NCBI RefSeq assembly: GCF_009857835.1 | Contig: NZ_WWCL01000002.1 | Coordinates: 310,001 to 374,000, forward strand | Direction: 5' to 3' | DNA length: 64,000 bases | From: Duganella fentianensis | GTDB lineage: Bacteria; Pseudomonadota; Gammaproteobacteria; Burkholderiales; Burkholderiaceae_D | Part shown: positions 9,911-19,771 of the stretch, piece by piece | How the letters are laid out: the number at the start of each line of letters is the position of its first letter | How positions within the stretch are numbered: position 1 is the first letter of the stretch | Made by a program: the position numbers and the translations under genes | Notes under the pieces: model-generated | What the model saw: only the letters and a program-made list of their open reading frames with translations | Database searches by the model: none | What the model was told of the DNA's origin: nothing

Positions 9911-11125
9911 TTATTGAGTGAGGGATTTACAGAATTGAACGATGCGCTGGGCAGCTTCCAGGCCTTCTTCCGTTTCGGCGACCAGCGCCATGCGGATGCG
10001 GTTACGGCCCGGATTGATGCCGTGGGCGTCGCGCGCCAGATAGCTGCCCGGCAGAACCGTGACATTATATTCGGCGTACAGACGCTGGGCGAATTCGGTG
10101 TCGCTCAGGCCCGTCTGGCTGACATCGGCCCACAGGTAGAAGCCGGCGTCCGGCAGTTCCACCTGCAGGTGCGGCTGCAGCAGCGGGGTGATGGCGGCGA
10201 ACTTCGCCCGGTATTTTTCGCGGTTCTGCTCGACGTGGGTTTCGTCGTTCCAGGCCGCGACAGACGCAGCTTGCACGGCAGGGCTCATGGCGCCGCCGTG
10301 ATAGGTGCGGTACAACAGGAATTTTTTCAGCACTTCGGCGTCGCCCGCCACGAAGCCCGAGCGCATGCCCGGCACATTCGAGCGCTTGGACAGGCTGGAG
10401 AACACCACCAGCCGCGCGTACGGACGCTCCACCGTGGACAGACCCAGCATGTGGGCCGCCTGCATGGCGCCCAGCGGCGCCTCGCTGCCGTGATAGATCT
10501 CGGAATAGCACTCGTCGGCGGCGATGATGAAGTTGTAGCGCTCGGACAGGGCGAACAGGTTTTCCCAGTCCGTCAGGCTGAGCACCGCGCCGGTCGGATT
10601 GCCGGGCGAGCACAGGAACAGCAGCGCCACGCGCTGCCAGACTTCGGCCGGAATGCTGTCGTAATCGCAGCCGAAGTTGCGGCTGGGGTCGGAATTCACG
10701 AAGTACGGCTCGGCACCGGCCAGATAGGCCGCGCCTTCGTAGATCTGGTAGAACGGATTCGGGCTCACCACCAGCGACTTGGCGGCCGGATCGACCACCG
10801 TCTGGGTCAGGGCAAACAGCGCTTCGCGTGAGCCGTTGACGGGCAGGACCTGGGTGGCCGGATTCAGTTTGGGGATGCCGTAGCGGCGCTCCAGCCAGCC
10901 GGCGATGGCGCCGCGCAGGGCGTCCGAACCTACCGTGGTGGGGTAGTTGGCCAGACCGTCGATATGGTCGATCAGGGCCTGCTGGATGAATTTCGGCGTG
11001 GGGTGCTTGGGTTCGCCCATGCCCAGACTGATGGCGCTATAGTGCGGATTGGGGCTGACCTGCGAGAATAACTGGCGCAGCTTTTCGAACGGATAGGATT
11101 GCAGCTTGTCGAGATGTGGGTTCAC
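9911..11125 (-). CDS. dapC: Succinyldiaminopimelate transaminase DapC
   Basis: A 404-residue fold-type I PLP aminotransferase, converting N-succinyl-2-amino-6-ketopimelate to N-succinyl-LL-DAP. It begins [19 protein letters not shown], the typical DapC start in betaproteobacteria. It contains the PLP lysine motif [19 protein letters not shown], the [14 protein letters not shown] loop and the carboxylate-binding arginine segment [10 protein letters not shown]. It is first in the dapC-dapD operon, which fits the family assignment. Its start is divergent from the DUF4153 gene with 184 bases between. Confidence 0.92.
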   Translation of the reverse strand: MNPHLDKLQSYPFEKLRQLFSQVSPNPHYSAISLGMGEPKHPTPKFIQQALIDHIDGLANYPTTVGSDALRGAIAGWLERRYGIPKLNPATQVLPVNGSREALFALTQTVVDPAAKSLVVSPNPFYQIYEGAAYLAGAEPYFVNSDPSRNFGCDYDSIPAEVWQRVALLFLCSPGNPTGAVLSLTDWENLFALSERYNFIIAADECYSEIYHGSEAPLGAMQAAHMLGLSTVERPYARLVVFSSLSKRSNVPGMRSGFVAGDAEVLKKFLLYRTYHGGAMSPAVQAASVAAWNDETHVEQNREKYRAKFAAITPLLQPHLQVELPDAGFYLWADVSQTGLSDTEFAQRLYAEYNVTVLPGSYLARDAHGINPGRNRIRMALVAETEEGLEAAQRIVQFCKSLTQ

Positions 11126-11309
11126 GTGACGGACCAGAGGCGGATCGTTGTAAAAAGAGCAGAATGCATAACAGCAGGACAGGCATTATAGCGTCTATGG
11201 CGCCGGCACATCGCATGCTGTGTCTGTCATGCCAAATAATAAACATCGGGCGCCAGTCGGTCAGGCAGCTATGCCATACTGCGGGCTATCGCGATCAGGA
11301 AGGATGAGC

Positions 11310-13169
11310 ATGGAGCAGGATGAATTGCTGCCGTCGGTGCAGGTGAGCACCCGGGTGATGGGCTTGCGCCTGCTGACAGGGCTGGTGCAGGGCGCTTTGC
11401 TGTACTGGATTTACCGTTCGGCCCAGCAGGGCGGCTGGCTGGCCAGCACGCCGGCCGTGATGGCGCCGCTGCTGATGGCAGGGCTGCTGCTGCCGGCCAT
11501 GCTGATTTCGGCCATGGGCTATATGGCGCCGAAGAAGCTGGCGCTATGGATGCTGCTGGCGGCAGGTGCGGTGCTGGCCATCGCCCTGCATGCCGTACAG
11601 CGCGATGTGGGCCTGCTGCTGGCGTCCGGGGCGGGCGGCAATCCGGCCTGGCGCGTGCTGGCCGGCCCCGTGCTGCCTTGCGGCGCCGTATTCCTGTTCA
11701 TTGCCCATACGCTGGTGCTGGCCGGTGCGCTGGACCAGCGCCGCATCGCCAGCTACGACCGCTATTTCGACCTGTCGTGGAAGCTGGTAGTGCAGCTGCT
11801 GTTCTCGGCCGTATTTGTCGGGGCGCTGTGGCTGGTGCTGCTGATGGGCAGCGGCCTGTTCGCCATGGTCAAGCTGGACTTCTTCAAGAAGATGCTGACG
11901 GAAGCCTGGTTCAATGTGCCGGTGATCTGTTTTGCCTGGTCCTGCGCCATGCATATCACCGACGTGCGGCCAGCCATTGTGCGCGGTATCCGCAGCCTGC
12001 TGCTGGTGCTGCTGTCATGGCTGCTGCTGGTGGCCGCCGTGATCATCACGGGCTTTCTGTGTACCTTGCCGTTCACGGGGCTGGCCGCGCTGTGGAGCAC
12101 GGGCCATGCAACGGCTTTGCTGCTGGCGGCCGATGCCGTGCTGATCGTGCTGATTAATGCAGCTTTCCAGAACGGCCATGTCAAGGCAGCGCTGGCCGTG
12201 CGCGTGAGTGCGCGCGTAGCGGCGCTGCTGGTCCTGCCGCTGACCGCCATCGCCGTGTATGCGCTGGGCCTGCGTGTGCATGATTACGGCTGGACTTCGG
12301 ACCGGGTGATTGCGGCCGCGGCGCTGGTCGTGGCCAGCTGCTATGCCTTCGGCTATGCGTGGGCGGCGCAGCGCTATGAAAGCTGGCTGGTGCCGATCGC
12401 CATCGTCAACGTGGCGACATCGATGGTGGTGCTGGCCGTGCTGATGGCGCTGCTGACGCCGATAGCTGATCCGGCCCGGCTGTCGGTCAACAACCAGATG
12501 GCGCGGCTGGCCAAGGGCAAGACCAAGCCGGCCCTGTTCGATTTCCATTATCTGCGCTTCGAAGGACAGCGCTATGGCCAGCAGGCGCTGGAACAGCTGG
12601 CGCAGCAGAGCAGCGGGCCAGAGGCAGCGTGGATACGCGAGCAGGCCAGCAAGGCGCTGAAGGAAGTGCAGCCCTGGGCGCCGGCCAGGCCGGGCACGCT
12701 GGTCTCCGTGCGCGACAATCTGACCCTGTGGCCGCAGGGTGCACGCCTGCCGGACAGTTTTGCCGCCCAGCGCTGGCAGGGACGCGATGGTTCGGTGCCC
12801 GGCTGCCTGACCATGGCGGGGATGAAATGCGATGCGCTGATACTCGATATGGATGGCGATGGCCAGCCGGAAGTGCTGCTGTTTAGCGGCGCAGGTTATC
12901 CGGGGCCGGCCCTGTACCGGCGCGACAGCGACGGCGAGTGGAGCCTGCATGGGCGGCTGGCCTTGCAGGGCAGTGCTTGTCCGGCACTGGTGGAAAGGCT
13001 GAAACTGGGCCAGTTCCAGCTGGTGGCACCGCCCATCAGGGCGCTGCAGCTGGGCGCGCAGGTGCTGCAGTTCCAGAGCGCCTTCGATCAGGATGATTGC
13101 AAGGCGCTGACGCCGGCCAGTGCTATGGTGCCGGCGCCCGCTGCAGCGCCGGCCGCGTCATCGCCTTAG
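11310..13169 (+). CDS. DUF4153 domain multi-pass membrane protein
   Basis: An inner membrane protein of unknown function, 619 residues from the ATG at 11310, chosen because AGGAAGG ends about 6 bases before it; an ATG at 11304 has no spacing. About ten hydrophobic segments fill residues 15-395, with a DUF4153-like centre (YDRYFDLSWKLVVQLLFSAVFVG). The C-terminal 200 residues are soluble and contain GMKCDALILDMDGDGQPEVLLFSG, a short FG-GAP-like, calcium-loop-like stretch (DMDGDGQ). The C-terminus is proline/alanine-rich. Stop codons of this gene and the convergent M19 gene overlap by 4 bases. Function unknown; DUF4153 proteins are widespread in proteobacteria without assigned role. Confidence 0.75.
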   Translation: MEQDELLPSVQVSTRVMGLRLLTGLVQGALLYWIYRSAQQGGWLASTPAVMAPLLMAGLLLPAMLISAMGYMAPKKLALWMLLAAGAVLAIALHAVQRDVGLLLASGAGGNPAWRVLAGPVLPCGAVFLFIAHTLVLAGALDQRRIASYDRYFDLSWKLVVQLLFSAVFVGALWLVLLMGSGLFAMVKLDFFKKMLTEAWFNVPVICFAWSCAMHITDVRPAIVRGIRSLLLVLLSWLLLVAAVIITGFLCTLPFTGLAALWSTGHATALLLAADAVLIVLINAAFQNGHVKAALAVRVSARVAALLVLPLTAIAVYALGLRVHDYGWTSDRVIAAAALVVASCYAFGYAWAAQRYESWLVPIAIVNVATSMVVLAVLMALLTPIADPARLSVNNQMARLAKGKTKPALFDFHYLRFEGQRYGQQALEQLAQQSSGPEAAWIREQASKALKEVQPWAPARPGTLVSVRDNLTLWPQGARLPDSFAAQRWQGRDGSVPGCLTMAGMKCDALILDMDGDGQPEVLLFSGAGYPGPALYRRDSDGEWSLHGRLALQGSACPALVERLKLGQFQLVAPPIRALQLGAQVLQFQSAFDQDDCKALTPASAMVPAPAAAPAASSP

Positions 13170-14137
13170 GGGACAGCGCTCCAGACCTGCTGGGCCACGC
13201 GCATCATGTTGCGGCCCAATACCAGTTCCGCTTCGCTTTCGCTCAGACCCACTTTGCGCAAGGCGGCCGGTAGCTGGCGCCACACTTCGGGCGGGGTGAA
13301 GGTGGGGGCGCGCTCGGCGCTGTAGCCGGCAGAAGCCGGCCACCAGTAGGTCGGGTCGAAGTCGCCGGGCGGCGTATCGTCCAGTTCCGGCTGGGTAAAG
13401 CAGATGTCCAGACCGATGCCGGCGTGCGAGACGCCCACCAGATCGGCCACATAGGCCACATGGCGCGCCACGTCGTCGGCCGTGGGGTGTTCCTGACCGA
13501 GGAACCACGACAGACCGGACACGCAGACCACACCGCCCGTTGCCGCGCAGGCGCGGATCTGTTCATCGGTGATGTTGCGGCCATGCGGCACCAGCGTGTA
13601 GGGATTGGCGTGGCTGAAGATGACAGGCTGCGCCGAGGCCGACATGATGTCGAGGCTGCACAGCCGGCCCGTGTGCGAACAGTCCATCAGGATGCCGGCA
13701 TCGTTGACCGCGGCCACCATGCTGTGACCGAGCGGGGTGAGGCCGCGCGGCAGGTCGTGGCAGCCATCGGCCACGCTGTTGTTGCGGTTGTAGGCGAAGT
13801 GGATCTGGCGCACGCCCAGCTGGGCGTAGAGCGGTATCATTTCCGGCTGCTCCAGCAGCGGCAGCGCGCCTTCCAGATCGAAGCTGATGGCGATCCTGCC
13901 GTCGGCAGCGGCCTGGATGATGTCGTCCACGCTAGCCACCAGCGCATAGCGGTCCGGGTTGGCGGCGATGGTGGCGCGATAGCCGGCAATGACGGACATG
14001 ATCTGCGTGAGCGGGTTCATGTCGGCACCCACGTTGAGCGATACATAATTGACGCCTGCGGCATGCAGCCGCTGTACCGGCGTAAAATCAGCCTGCGGGT
14101 GCTGTGGCAGGCAGGCGTGGGCATCCCAGTTGATCAT
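13166..14137 (-). CDS. Membrane dipeptidase-like protein (peptidase family M19)
   Basis: A 323-residue TIM-barrel protein from the ATG at 14137. M19 landmarks: ISFDLEGALPLL (metal Glu), LMDCSHTG and VIFSHANPYTLVPHGRNITDEQIRA (metal His), and SHAGIGLDICFT near the end. The first metal site differs: M19 enzymes normally carry HxD, here the N-terminus reads MINWDAHACLP, so the Asp is Cys9. Dipeptide or related amide hydrolysis is likely but the metal centre may be altered or single-metal. There is no signal peptide, so it is probably cytoplasmic. It is the only gene of its transcript visible here. Confidence 0.82.
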   Translation of the reverse strand: MINWDAHACLPQHPQADFTPVQRLHAAGVNYVSLNVGADMNPLTQIMSVIAGYRATIAANPDRYALVASVDDIIQAAADGRIAISFDLEGALPLLEQPEMIPLYAQLGVRQIHFAYNRNNSVADGCHDLPRGLTPLGHSMVAAVNDAGILMDCSHTGRLCSLDIMSASAQPVIFSHANPYTLVPHGRNITDEQIRACAATGGVVCVSGLSWFLGQEHPTADDVARHVAYVADLVGVSHAGIGLDICFTQPELDDTPPGDFDPTYWWPASAGYSAERAPTFTPPEVWRQLPAALRKVGLSESEAELVLGRNMMRVAQQVWSAVP

Positions 14138-14289
14138 ATTCGTCCGCTTAGTCGAAAACCTTATGTTCCCACGAATGCGGGGCCAGGGCAAATCGGGCTG
14201 CAGCGGAGCTGGCCACATGCTTTATACTTGCGCAGTATTCACCGGAATCTTCATTTTTTTGCTTACTTACCGTACACCCTAAGGCCGAC

Positions 14290-15552
14290 ATGTCTTTCTC
14301 TTCACTGGGCCTGGTTCCCCCGCTCGTCAACGCCGTAACCGAAATCGGCTATCAGCACCCCACCGCGATTCAGCGCGCTGCCATCCCCGTAATCCTGCGT
14401 GGCGGCGATGTGCTGGGCGCAGCGCAGACCGGCTCCGGCAAGACCGCAGCGTTTGCGCTGCCGCTGCTGCAGTCGCTGCTGGACAACCGCAGCGGCCCGC
14501 GCCAGCTGCACGGGCTGGTGCTGGTGCCGACGCGCGAGCTGGCGGTGCAGGTGGGCGAATCGATCCGCAAACTGGTGGCCCATCTGCCCATGCAGATCAA
14601 GGTGGCCATCGTGTTTGGCGGGGTGTCGATCAATCCGCAGATGATGGCCTTGCGCGGCGGTGCCGACATCGTGGTGGCCACGCCCGGGCGCCTGCTTGAT
14701 CTGATCGATCACAATGCCCTGAAAATCGGCCGCACCGCCATGTTCGTGCTGGACGAGGCGGACCGCCTGCTGGACCTGGGCTTTAGCGAAGAGCTGAACC
14801 GCATCCTGTCGCTGTTGCCGCCGCAGCGGCAGAACCTGTTCTTCTCGGCCACCTTCCCGCCGCTGGTGCAGGCGCTGGCCGAGCGCATGCTGCACCAGCC
14901 GCAGCGGGTGGAAGTGCTGTCCGAACCGGTCAGCAAGCCCGATATCGTGCAGCGCGCCATCATGGTCGATGTGCCGCGCCGTACCATGCTGCTCAAGCAT
15001 CTGATCAAGGAAAACCAGTGGAGCCGCGTACTGGTCTTTGTCGCCACCAAATATGCGGCCGAGCATGTGGCGGATAAGCTCAACCGCAACGGCATCCGTG
15101 CTGCCGCCTTCCATGGCGAATTCAGTCAGGGCGCGCGCAGCGAAGTGCTGGCCGACTTCAAGGCCTGCCGCCTGCAGGTGATGGTGGCGACCGATGTGGC
15201 GGCGCGCGGTATCGATATCGCCCGCCTGCCGGCCGTGGTGAATTACGATCTGCCCCGTTCCGCCGTCGACTACACCCACCGCATCGGCCGCACGGGACGT
15301 GCCGGCGAGAGCGGCGTGGCGATCAGTTTCGTCAGCGCAGAGACGGAGCAGCATATGCGGCTGATCGAAAAGCGTCAGGAAGTGCGGCTAGAACGCGAGC
15401 AGGTGCGCGGCTTCGAGCCAGTGGAAACCGTGCCGCCGCCAGCGGCAAATTCGGTGACGGATACGGTGAACGGCGGTATCAAGGGCAAGCGCAAGAGCAA
15501 GAAGGACAAGCTGCGCGAGGCAGCTGCGCTGGCGGCCAGCCAGCAGAGCTGA
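14290..15552 (+). CDS. rhlE: DEAD-box ATP-dependent RNA helicase, RhlE-like
   Basis: A 420-residue superfamily 2 helicase that unwinds RNA duplexes, in this family in ribosome assembly or RNA decay. All motifs are present in order: Q motif TAIQRAAIP, motif I AQTGSGKT, Ia PTREL, Ib TPGRLLD, II DEAD in FVLDEADRLLDLGF, III SAT, IV VFVATKYAAE, V ATDVAARGIDI and VI HRIGRTGRAG. The lysine-rich tail (KGKRKSKKDK) is typical of RhlE-type proteins. The exact paralogue (RhlE1, RhlE2 or other) cannot be told. The start MSFSSLGL is the conserved RhlE beginning. Confidence 0.9.
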   Translation: MSFSSLGLVPPLVNAVTEIGYQHPTAIQRAAIPVILRGGDVLGAAQTGSGKTAAFALPLLQSLLDNRSGPRQLHGLVLVPTRELAVQVGESIRKLVAHLPMQIKVAIVFGGVSINPQMMALRGGADIVVATPGRLLDLIDHNALKIGRTAMFVLDEADRLLDLGFSEELNRILSLLPPQRQNLFFSATFPPLVQALAERMLHQPQRVEVLSEPVSKPDIVQRAIMVDVPRRTMLLKHLIKENQWSRVLVFVATKYAAEHVADKLNRNGIRAAAFHGEFSQGARSEVLADFKACRLQVMVATDVAARGIDIARLPAVVNYDLPRSAVDYTHRIGRTGRAGESGVAISFVSAETEQHMRLIEKRQEVRLEREQVRGFEPVETVPPPAANSVTDTVNGGIKGKRKSKKDKLREAAALAASQQS

Positions 15553-15586
15553 AACTGCGGCACCCGCGCGGCCAGTGGTGTAGGGC

Positions 15587-15940
15587 CTAGCCGCCTACAC
15601 GCTTGGGCTGGTAGCCCTGTTTCTGCAGCGCCTCCATCACCCGTTCGCAGTGGTCGCCCTGAATTTCGATTACGCCATCCTTGACCGTGCCGCCCGAGCC
15701 GCAGGCGCTGCGTAACTGCTTGCCCAGCGCGCTCAGGGCATCTGCATCAAGCGCCATGCCTCTGACCAGTGTGACGGTCTTGCCGCCACGGCCTTTGCTC
15801 TCGCGTGATACTTTGATATTGCCATCGCCCTGAGGGCGGGCCTGGGCGGCGGCCTTGCAGCGGCAATGCGCGACAGGCTGGCCGCAAGCGGGACAGATAC
15901 GGCCGGTTTCGGTGGAGTAGACAAGGCGGGAACTATTCAT
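15587..15940 (-). CDS. SUI1 domain translation factor YciH
   Basis: A 117-residue protein. The N-terminus has a small Cys cluster (CPACGQPVAHCRC), then a basic linker and the eIF1/SUI1 fold: GKTVTLVRGMALDADALSALGKQLRSACGSGGTVKDGVIEIQGDH, with the GSGGTV signature. In E. coli YciH inhibits aberrant translation initiation under stress (known). It is convergent with the RhlE helicase gene; the stops are 34 bases apart. The start ATG is at 15938-15940. Confidence 0.9.
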   Translation of the reverse strand: MNSSRLVYSTETGRICPACGQPVAHCRCKAAAQARPQGDGNIKVSRESKGRGGKTVTLVRGMALDADALSALGKQLRSACGSGGTVKDGVIEIQGDHCERVMEALQKQGYQPKRVGG

Positions 15941-16069
15941 CGCCGCATTCTAGCAGAAGCCCTGTTGTGATCCGGTGTAAGGTTTTCCCTTACCTGCAAT
16001 GACGATTTCCTCCCAAGCGCGACGTTTCGGTGTAAGGTAAGTCTTTCGCTTTTTCCGGATGCGTCAGGT

Positions 16070-18922
16070 ATGAAGTCAGGTCTGTCAGTAGCTCTGTTCC
16101 GTCGCGCGGTGCTGGCCGCGCTGTTTACTGCCAGTTCGCTGGCGCTTGCCGCCACTGCTGCCGTTCCTGCTACTGCTGCGTTCAAGCTGTCCGATCCCAT
16201 CCCCGTTGGCCCGCAAGTCATGCTGGGCAAACTGCCGAATGGCCTGACTTATTATGTGCAGAAAAACGCCAGACCGGAAAACCGGCTGGAATTGCGGCTG
16301 ATCGTGAAAGCCGGTTCGATGCAGGAAGACGAAGACCAGCAGGGGCTGGCCCACTTCCTCGAACACATGGCGTTTAACGGCTCCACCCATTTCAAGCGCA
16401 ACGAGCTGGTGTCCTATCTGCAGTCGGTGGGCGTGAAGTTCGGTGCCGATCTGAACGCCTCGACCAGTTTCAACGAAACCATCTACATCCTGCCGCTGCC
16501 CAGCGATAAGCCGGAAGTGGTGCAGCAGGGCTTTCAGGTGCTGGAAGACTGGGCCCACGGCCTGTCGCTCAATGATGCCGATATCGACAGCGAACGCGGC
16601 ATCGTGCTGGAAGAGCTACGCATGGGCAAAGGTGTGGATGACCGCGTGAACAAGGTGCTGCTGCCCAAGCTGTTCAACGGCTCCTTGTATGCCCAGCGCC
16701 TGCCCATAGGTCAGGAGGCGGTGCTGAAGAACTTCAAGTACGAAGCGATCCGCCGCTTCTACCGCGACTGGTACCGGCCCGACCTGATGGCCGTGGTGGT
16801 GGTGGGCGATATCGAACCGGCGCGCGCACGGGCACTGATAGAGCAGCATTTCGGCATGCTCAAAAATCCGCCCCATGCACGGCCGCACCAGTACGCCAAG
16901 ATTGCGGCCCGCGTGAAGCCGGAAGAAGTGGTGTACACGGATAAGGAGATTGCCAACAACTCGGTGCTGATCCGCTATCCCGTGGTGCCGGCGCCGCAAG
17001 GCCGTACGGTGGGCGACTACCGCCAGAAACTGCTGGAGAATATGGTGACGACGCTGCTGAATATGCGTCTGTACGAGCTGACCCAGCAGGCCAATCCGCC
17101 GTATCTGCAGGCGGGGGCGGGCATGAACGGTATCGTGCATGGCTACCGCTCGTTCAGCGCCGGTGCCTTGCTGGGCAAGGACGGCGTGCAGCCGGCCATT
17201 CAGGCCATGCTGCAGGAAAGCCGGCGCGCGCGCCAGTTCGGCTTTAGCGAAGCGGAGCTGGAACGCGTCAAGAAAGGCATGCTGCGTAATTACGAGCGCC
17301 TGTATAACGAGCGTGATAAATCCGATTCCGCCGTGTACGCGGCTGAGCTGATCCGCAATTTCCTCGAACAGGAAACCATACCTGGCATCGCCGCCGAATA
17401 CCGTTACGCCCAGGCCCTGATACCCGAAATCACGCTGGCCGACCTGAACGCCGTAGCGCGCACCCAGCTGCCTGATGGTGGCAGCAAACTGATGGTGTAC
17501 ACGGGCAGCGCAGGTAGCGGCAGCACGGCGCCCAAGGCGGGCGAGCTGCTGGCGCTGGCCGCGGCGGCCGAAAAGCGTGACGTGGCAGCACAGGAGGAAA
17601 AGCCGCTGGCGCGCCAGCTGATGGCGCAGCCGCCCAAGGCGGGCAGCATCGTCAGTGAAAGCCGCGACGACGTGCTGGGTCTGACGCGGCTGGAGCTGAG
17701 TAATGGCGTCAAGGTGGTGCTCAAACCGACCGACTTCAATAACGATCAGGTGATCCTGACGGGGCTGCGCTTTGGCGGCTGGTCGCTGTTTGCGGACGAC
17801 GATCTGTTCAGCGCTCGCTATGCCAGCAGCATCGTCAGCCAGATGGGCGTGCAGGAATTCACCCCGGCCGATATCGTGAAAGTACTGGCCGGTAAAACGG
17901 CAGGCGCGGGCGCCAGCATAGGCGGTGTCAATGAAAGCGTAAACGGTGGTTCCGGCAGCGCCGATATCGAAAGCATGCTGCAGCTGGTGCACCTGAATCT
18001 GACGGCACCACGCAAGGATGCGACCATCTTCGAGTCCTTTGTGGCCAGACAGCGCGAACTGGCGCGCAATAATCTGGCGCGGCCGGAAGCCGTGCTGGAA
18101 GATGCCGTGACGGCTACCTTGTATCCGCAGCAGCCGCGTGTGCCGCGTGCGCCCAAGCCGGCCGACTTCGATCAGCTGCAGCTCGATAAGGTGCTGGGCC
18201 TGTACCACAGCCGCATGTCGAGCGCACGCGATTTCACCTTTTTCATGACGGGCAGTTTCACTGTCGAGCAGGTCAGGCCGCTGCTGGCGACCTATCTGGC
18301 CAGCCTGCCGGTGGACGAGATAGCGGTGGCGTTCCGCGACGATGGCGTGCGGCCCGTGCGGGGCGTGGTCAAGCGGGAGGTGTATGCCGGTAGCGAACCG
18401 AAAAGCACGATCTCGCTGACCTTTACGGGCGAGGCGCAGTTTTCGCTGCGCGAGCGCATGCGGCTGCAGGCGCTGATCGAAGTCATGAATATCAAGCTGA
18501 TCGAAGTGCTGCGCGAAAAAATGGGCGTGATGTATAGCGGCGGCTTGCGCGGCAATATGGAACGGCTGCCTTATCCCCATTTCACGGTGACGGCGACGCT
18601 GCCCTGTGCGCCGGAAAATGTCGACAAGGTGCTGGCGGCCGTGTTTGCGGAAATTGCCACCATCGCGGATAAGGGCGTAGAAGAAGCCGACCTGCAGAAG
18701 GTCAAAGCAGCGTGGATGAAGAACTACCGCAAAGGCCTGCGCGAGAACGGCTACTGGATGGCCGTGCTGATGAACGCCTATTTCAATCAGGGCGATCCGG
18801 CCGATGTGCTGACCTATCCGCAGCGGGTGGAGGCTTTGACGGCGGCCGAACTGAAGGACAGTGCGCGCAGCTATCTGAACCCGCAGAACTATGTGCAGGT
18901 GGTGCTGTATCCGCAGAAGTAG
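16070..18922 (+). CDS. M16 family zinc protease (insulinase/PqqL type), secreted
   Basis: 950 residues, two M16 halves in one chain, as in PqqL-type proteases. A signal peptide is visible at about residues 1-31, so the enzyme is likely periplasmic. The inverted zinc motif HxxEH is intact in AHFLEHMAFNGS (H95, E98, H99) and the distal ligand is in VLEELRMGKGVDDR. The C-terminal half is the inactive R/Y half with VLREKMGVMYSGGLRG. A roughly 50-residue alanine/lysine-rich linker joins the halves (about 480-525). Family members degrade peptides; the substrate here is unknown. The start MKSGLSVALFRRAVLAALF is consistent with the signal peptide. Confidence 0.92.
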   Translation: MKSGLSVALFRRAVLAALFTASSLALAATAAVPATAAFKLSDPIPVGPQVMLGKLPNGLTYYVQKNARPENRLELRLIVKAGSMQEDEDQQGLAHFLEHMAFNGSTHFKRNELVSYLQSVGVKFGADLNASTSFNETIYILPLPSDKPEVVQQGFQVLEDWAHGLSLNDADIDSERGIVLEELRMGKGVDDRVNKVLLPKLFNGSLYAQRLPIGQEAVLKNFKYEAIRRFYRDWYRPDLMAVVVVGDIEPARARALIEQHFGMLKNPPHARPHQYAKIAARVKPEEVVYTDKEIANNSVLIRYPVVPAPQGRTVGDYRQKLLENMVTTLLNMRLYELTQQANPPYLQAGAGMNGIVHGYRSFSAGALLGKDGVQPAIQAMLQESRRARQFGFSEAELERVKKGMLRNYERLYNERDKSDSAVYAAELIRNFLEQETIPGIAAEYRYAQALIPEITLADLNAVARTQLPDGGSKLMVYTGSAGSGSTAPKAGELLALAAAAEKRDVAAQEEKPLARQLMAQPPKAGSIVSESRDDVLGLTRLELSNGVKVVLKPTDFNNDQVILTGLRFGGWSLFADDDLFSARYASSIVSQMGVQEFTPADIVKVLAGKTAGAGASIGGVNESVNGGSGSADIESMLQLVHLNLTAPRKDATIFESFVARQRELARNNLARPEAVLEDAVTATLYPQQPRVPRAPKPADFDQLQLDKVLGLYHSRMSSARDFTFFMTGSFTVEQVRPLLATYLASLPVDEIAVAFRDDGVRPVRGVVKREVYAGSEPKSTISLTFTGEAQFSLRERMRLQALIEVMNIKLIEVLREKMGVMYSGGLRGNMERLPYPHFTVTATLPCAPENVDKVLAAVFAEIATIADKGVEEADLQKVKAAWMKNYRKGLRENGYWMAVLMNAYFNQGDPADVLTYPQRVEALTAAELKDSARSYLNPQNYVQVVLYPQK

Positions 18923-18992
18923 GGGGGCGGCCGGTGGCCTGTTACACTGGCACTTTATTTAGGCATTACCCACAGCGTAACGGAGGATGAGC

Positions 18993-19193
18993 ATGGCAAA
19001 GAAGAAGGAAGAACTGGATCCGGAAACGCTGGAACTGATTCAATGGTGTATCGAGGTGGAAGGTTTTCTGGTGCAGGGCGGCGCTACGCAGGCGCAGGCA
19101 CAGGAGCATATCGAAGAGCAGGTGGAGTGGTTCACTGATCTGTTCTACGATGGCCTGTCGCCCGAAGAAGCGGCCAAGGAAGCACTGGCCTGA
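18993..19193 (+). CDS. Small acidic conserved-looking protein, 66 residues
   Basis: A short soluble protein: basic start (MAKKKEELDPETLEL), then two helical stretches rich in Glu and Gln and an acidic end. No family is recognised. The ATG at 18993 is chosen because GGAGG at 18982-18986 sits 6 bases upstream; the ATG at 18987 is too close. It is in the same direction as the M16 protease (71 bases before) and the SRPBCC gene (47 bases after) and could be cotranscribed with either. The good ribosome site and codon use like its neighbours support a real gene. Confidence 0.65.
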   Translation: MAKKKEELDPETLELIQWCIEVEGFLVQGGATQAQAQEHIEEQVEWFTDLFYDGLSPEEAAKEALA

Positions 19194-19240
19194 GTGAGCC
19201 GGGCGCGGTCGCGCCCTGATATCCATGGGAGGGAGGACTT

Positions 19241-19768
19241 ATGCTGAAGAAGATAGGGCTGGGTGTGCTGCTGCTGATCGCCATCATACTGGGCATGGCG
19301 ACCGTACAACCGACCACATTCCGCGTGCAGCGCCAGATCGATATCAAGGCGCCGGCCGAGCGTATCCAGCCGCTGATTAGCGACTTCCACCACTGGACTC
19401 AGTGGTCGCCGTGGGAAAAGCTCGATCCTGCCATGAAGCGTACCTACAGCGGTGCCACCGAAGATCTGGGCGCCGTGTATGCGTGGGAAGGCGACGACAA
19501 GGTGGGCGCTGGCCGCATGGAGATCACGGGGCTGAAAGCGCCCGAACTGGTGCAGATCAAACTCGATTTCATCAAGCCGTTTGCCTCGGCCTGCCAGACG
19601 GAATTTACGCTGGCCAGCAAAGGCGAGATGACCAGCGTGGTGTGGACCATGACAGGGCCGGCTGATTTCACTACCCGCCTGATGGGCCTATTCGTCAGCA
19701 TGGACAAGATGATAGGCAAGGACTTCGAGGCCGGTCTCGCCAATCTCAAGGAAGTGGCGGAGAAATAG
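19241..19768 (+). CDS. SRPBCC family protein with N-terminal membrane anchor
   Basis: A 175-residue protein. One hydrophobic segment, residues 4-21, is an anchor or signal sequence. The rest is a START/SRPBCC-like domain (polyketide cyclase/dehydrase type): RQIDIKAPAERIQPLISDFHHWTQWSPWEKLDPAMKRTYSG, then a strand-rich middle and the long C-terminal helix region MDKMIGKDFEAGLANLKEVAE. Such domains bind hydrophobic ligands; the ligand here is unknown. GGGAGG precedes the ATG. It converges on the AraC gene with a 3-base gap between stops. Confidence 0.82.
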   Translation: MLKKIGLGVLLLIAIILGMATVQPTTFRVQRQIDIKAPAERIQPLISDFHHWTQWSPWEKLDPAMKRTYSGATEDLGAVYAWEGDDKVGAGRMEITGLKAPELVQIKLDFIKPFASACQTEFTLASKGEMTSVVWTMTGPADFTTRLMGLFVSMDKMIGKDFEAGLANLKEVAEK

Positions 19769-19771
19769 GCG

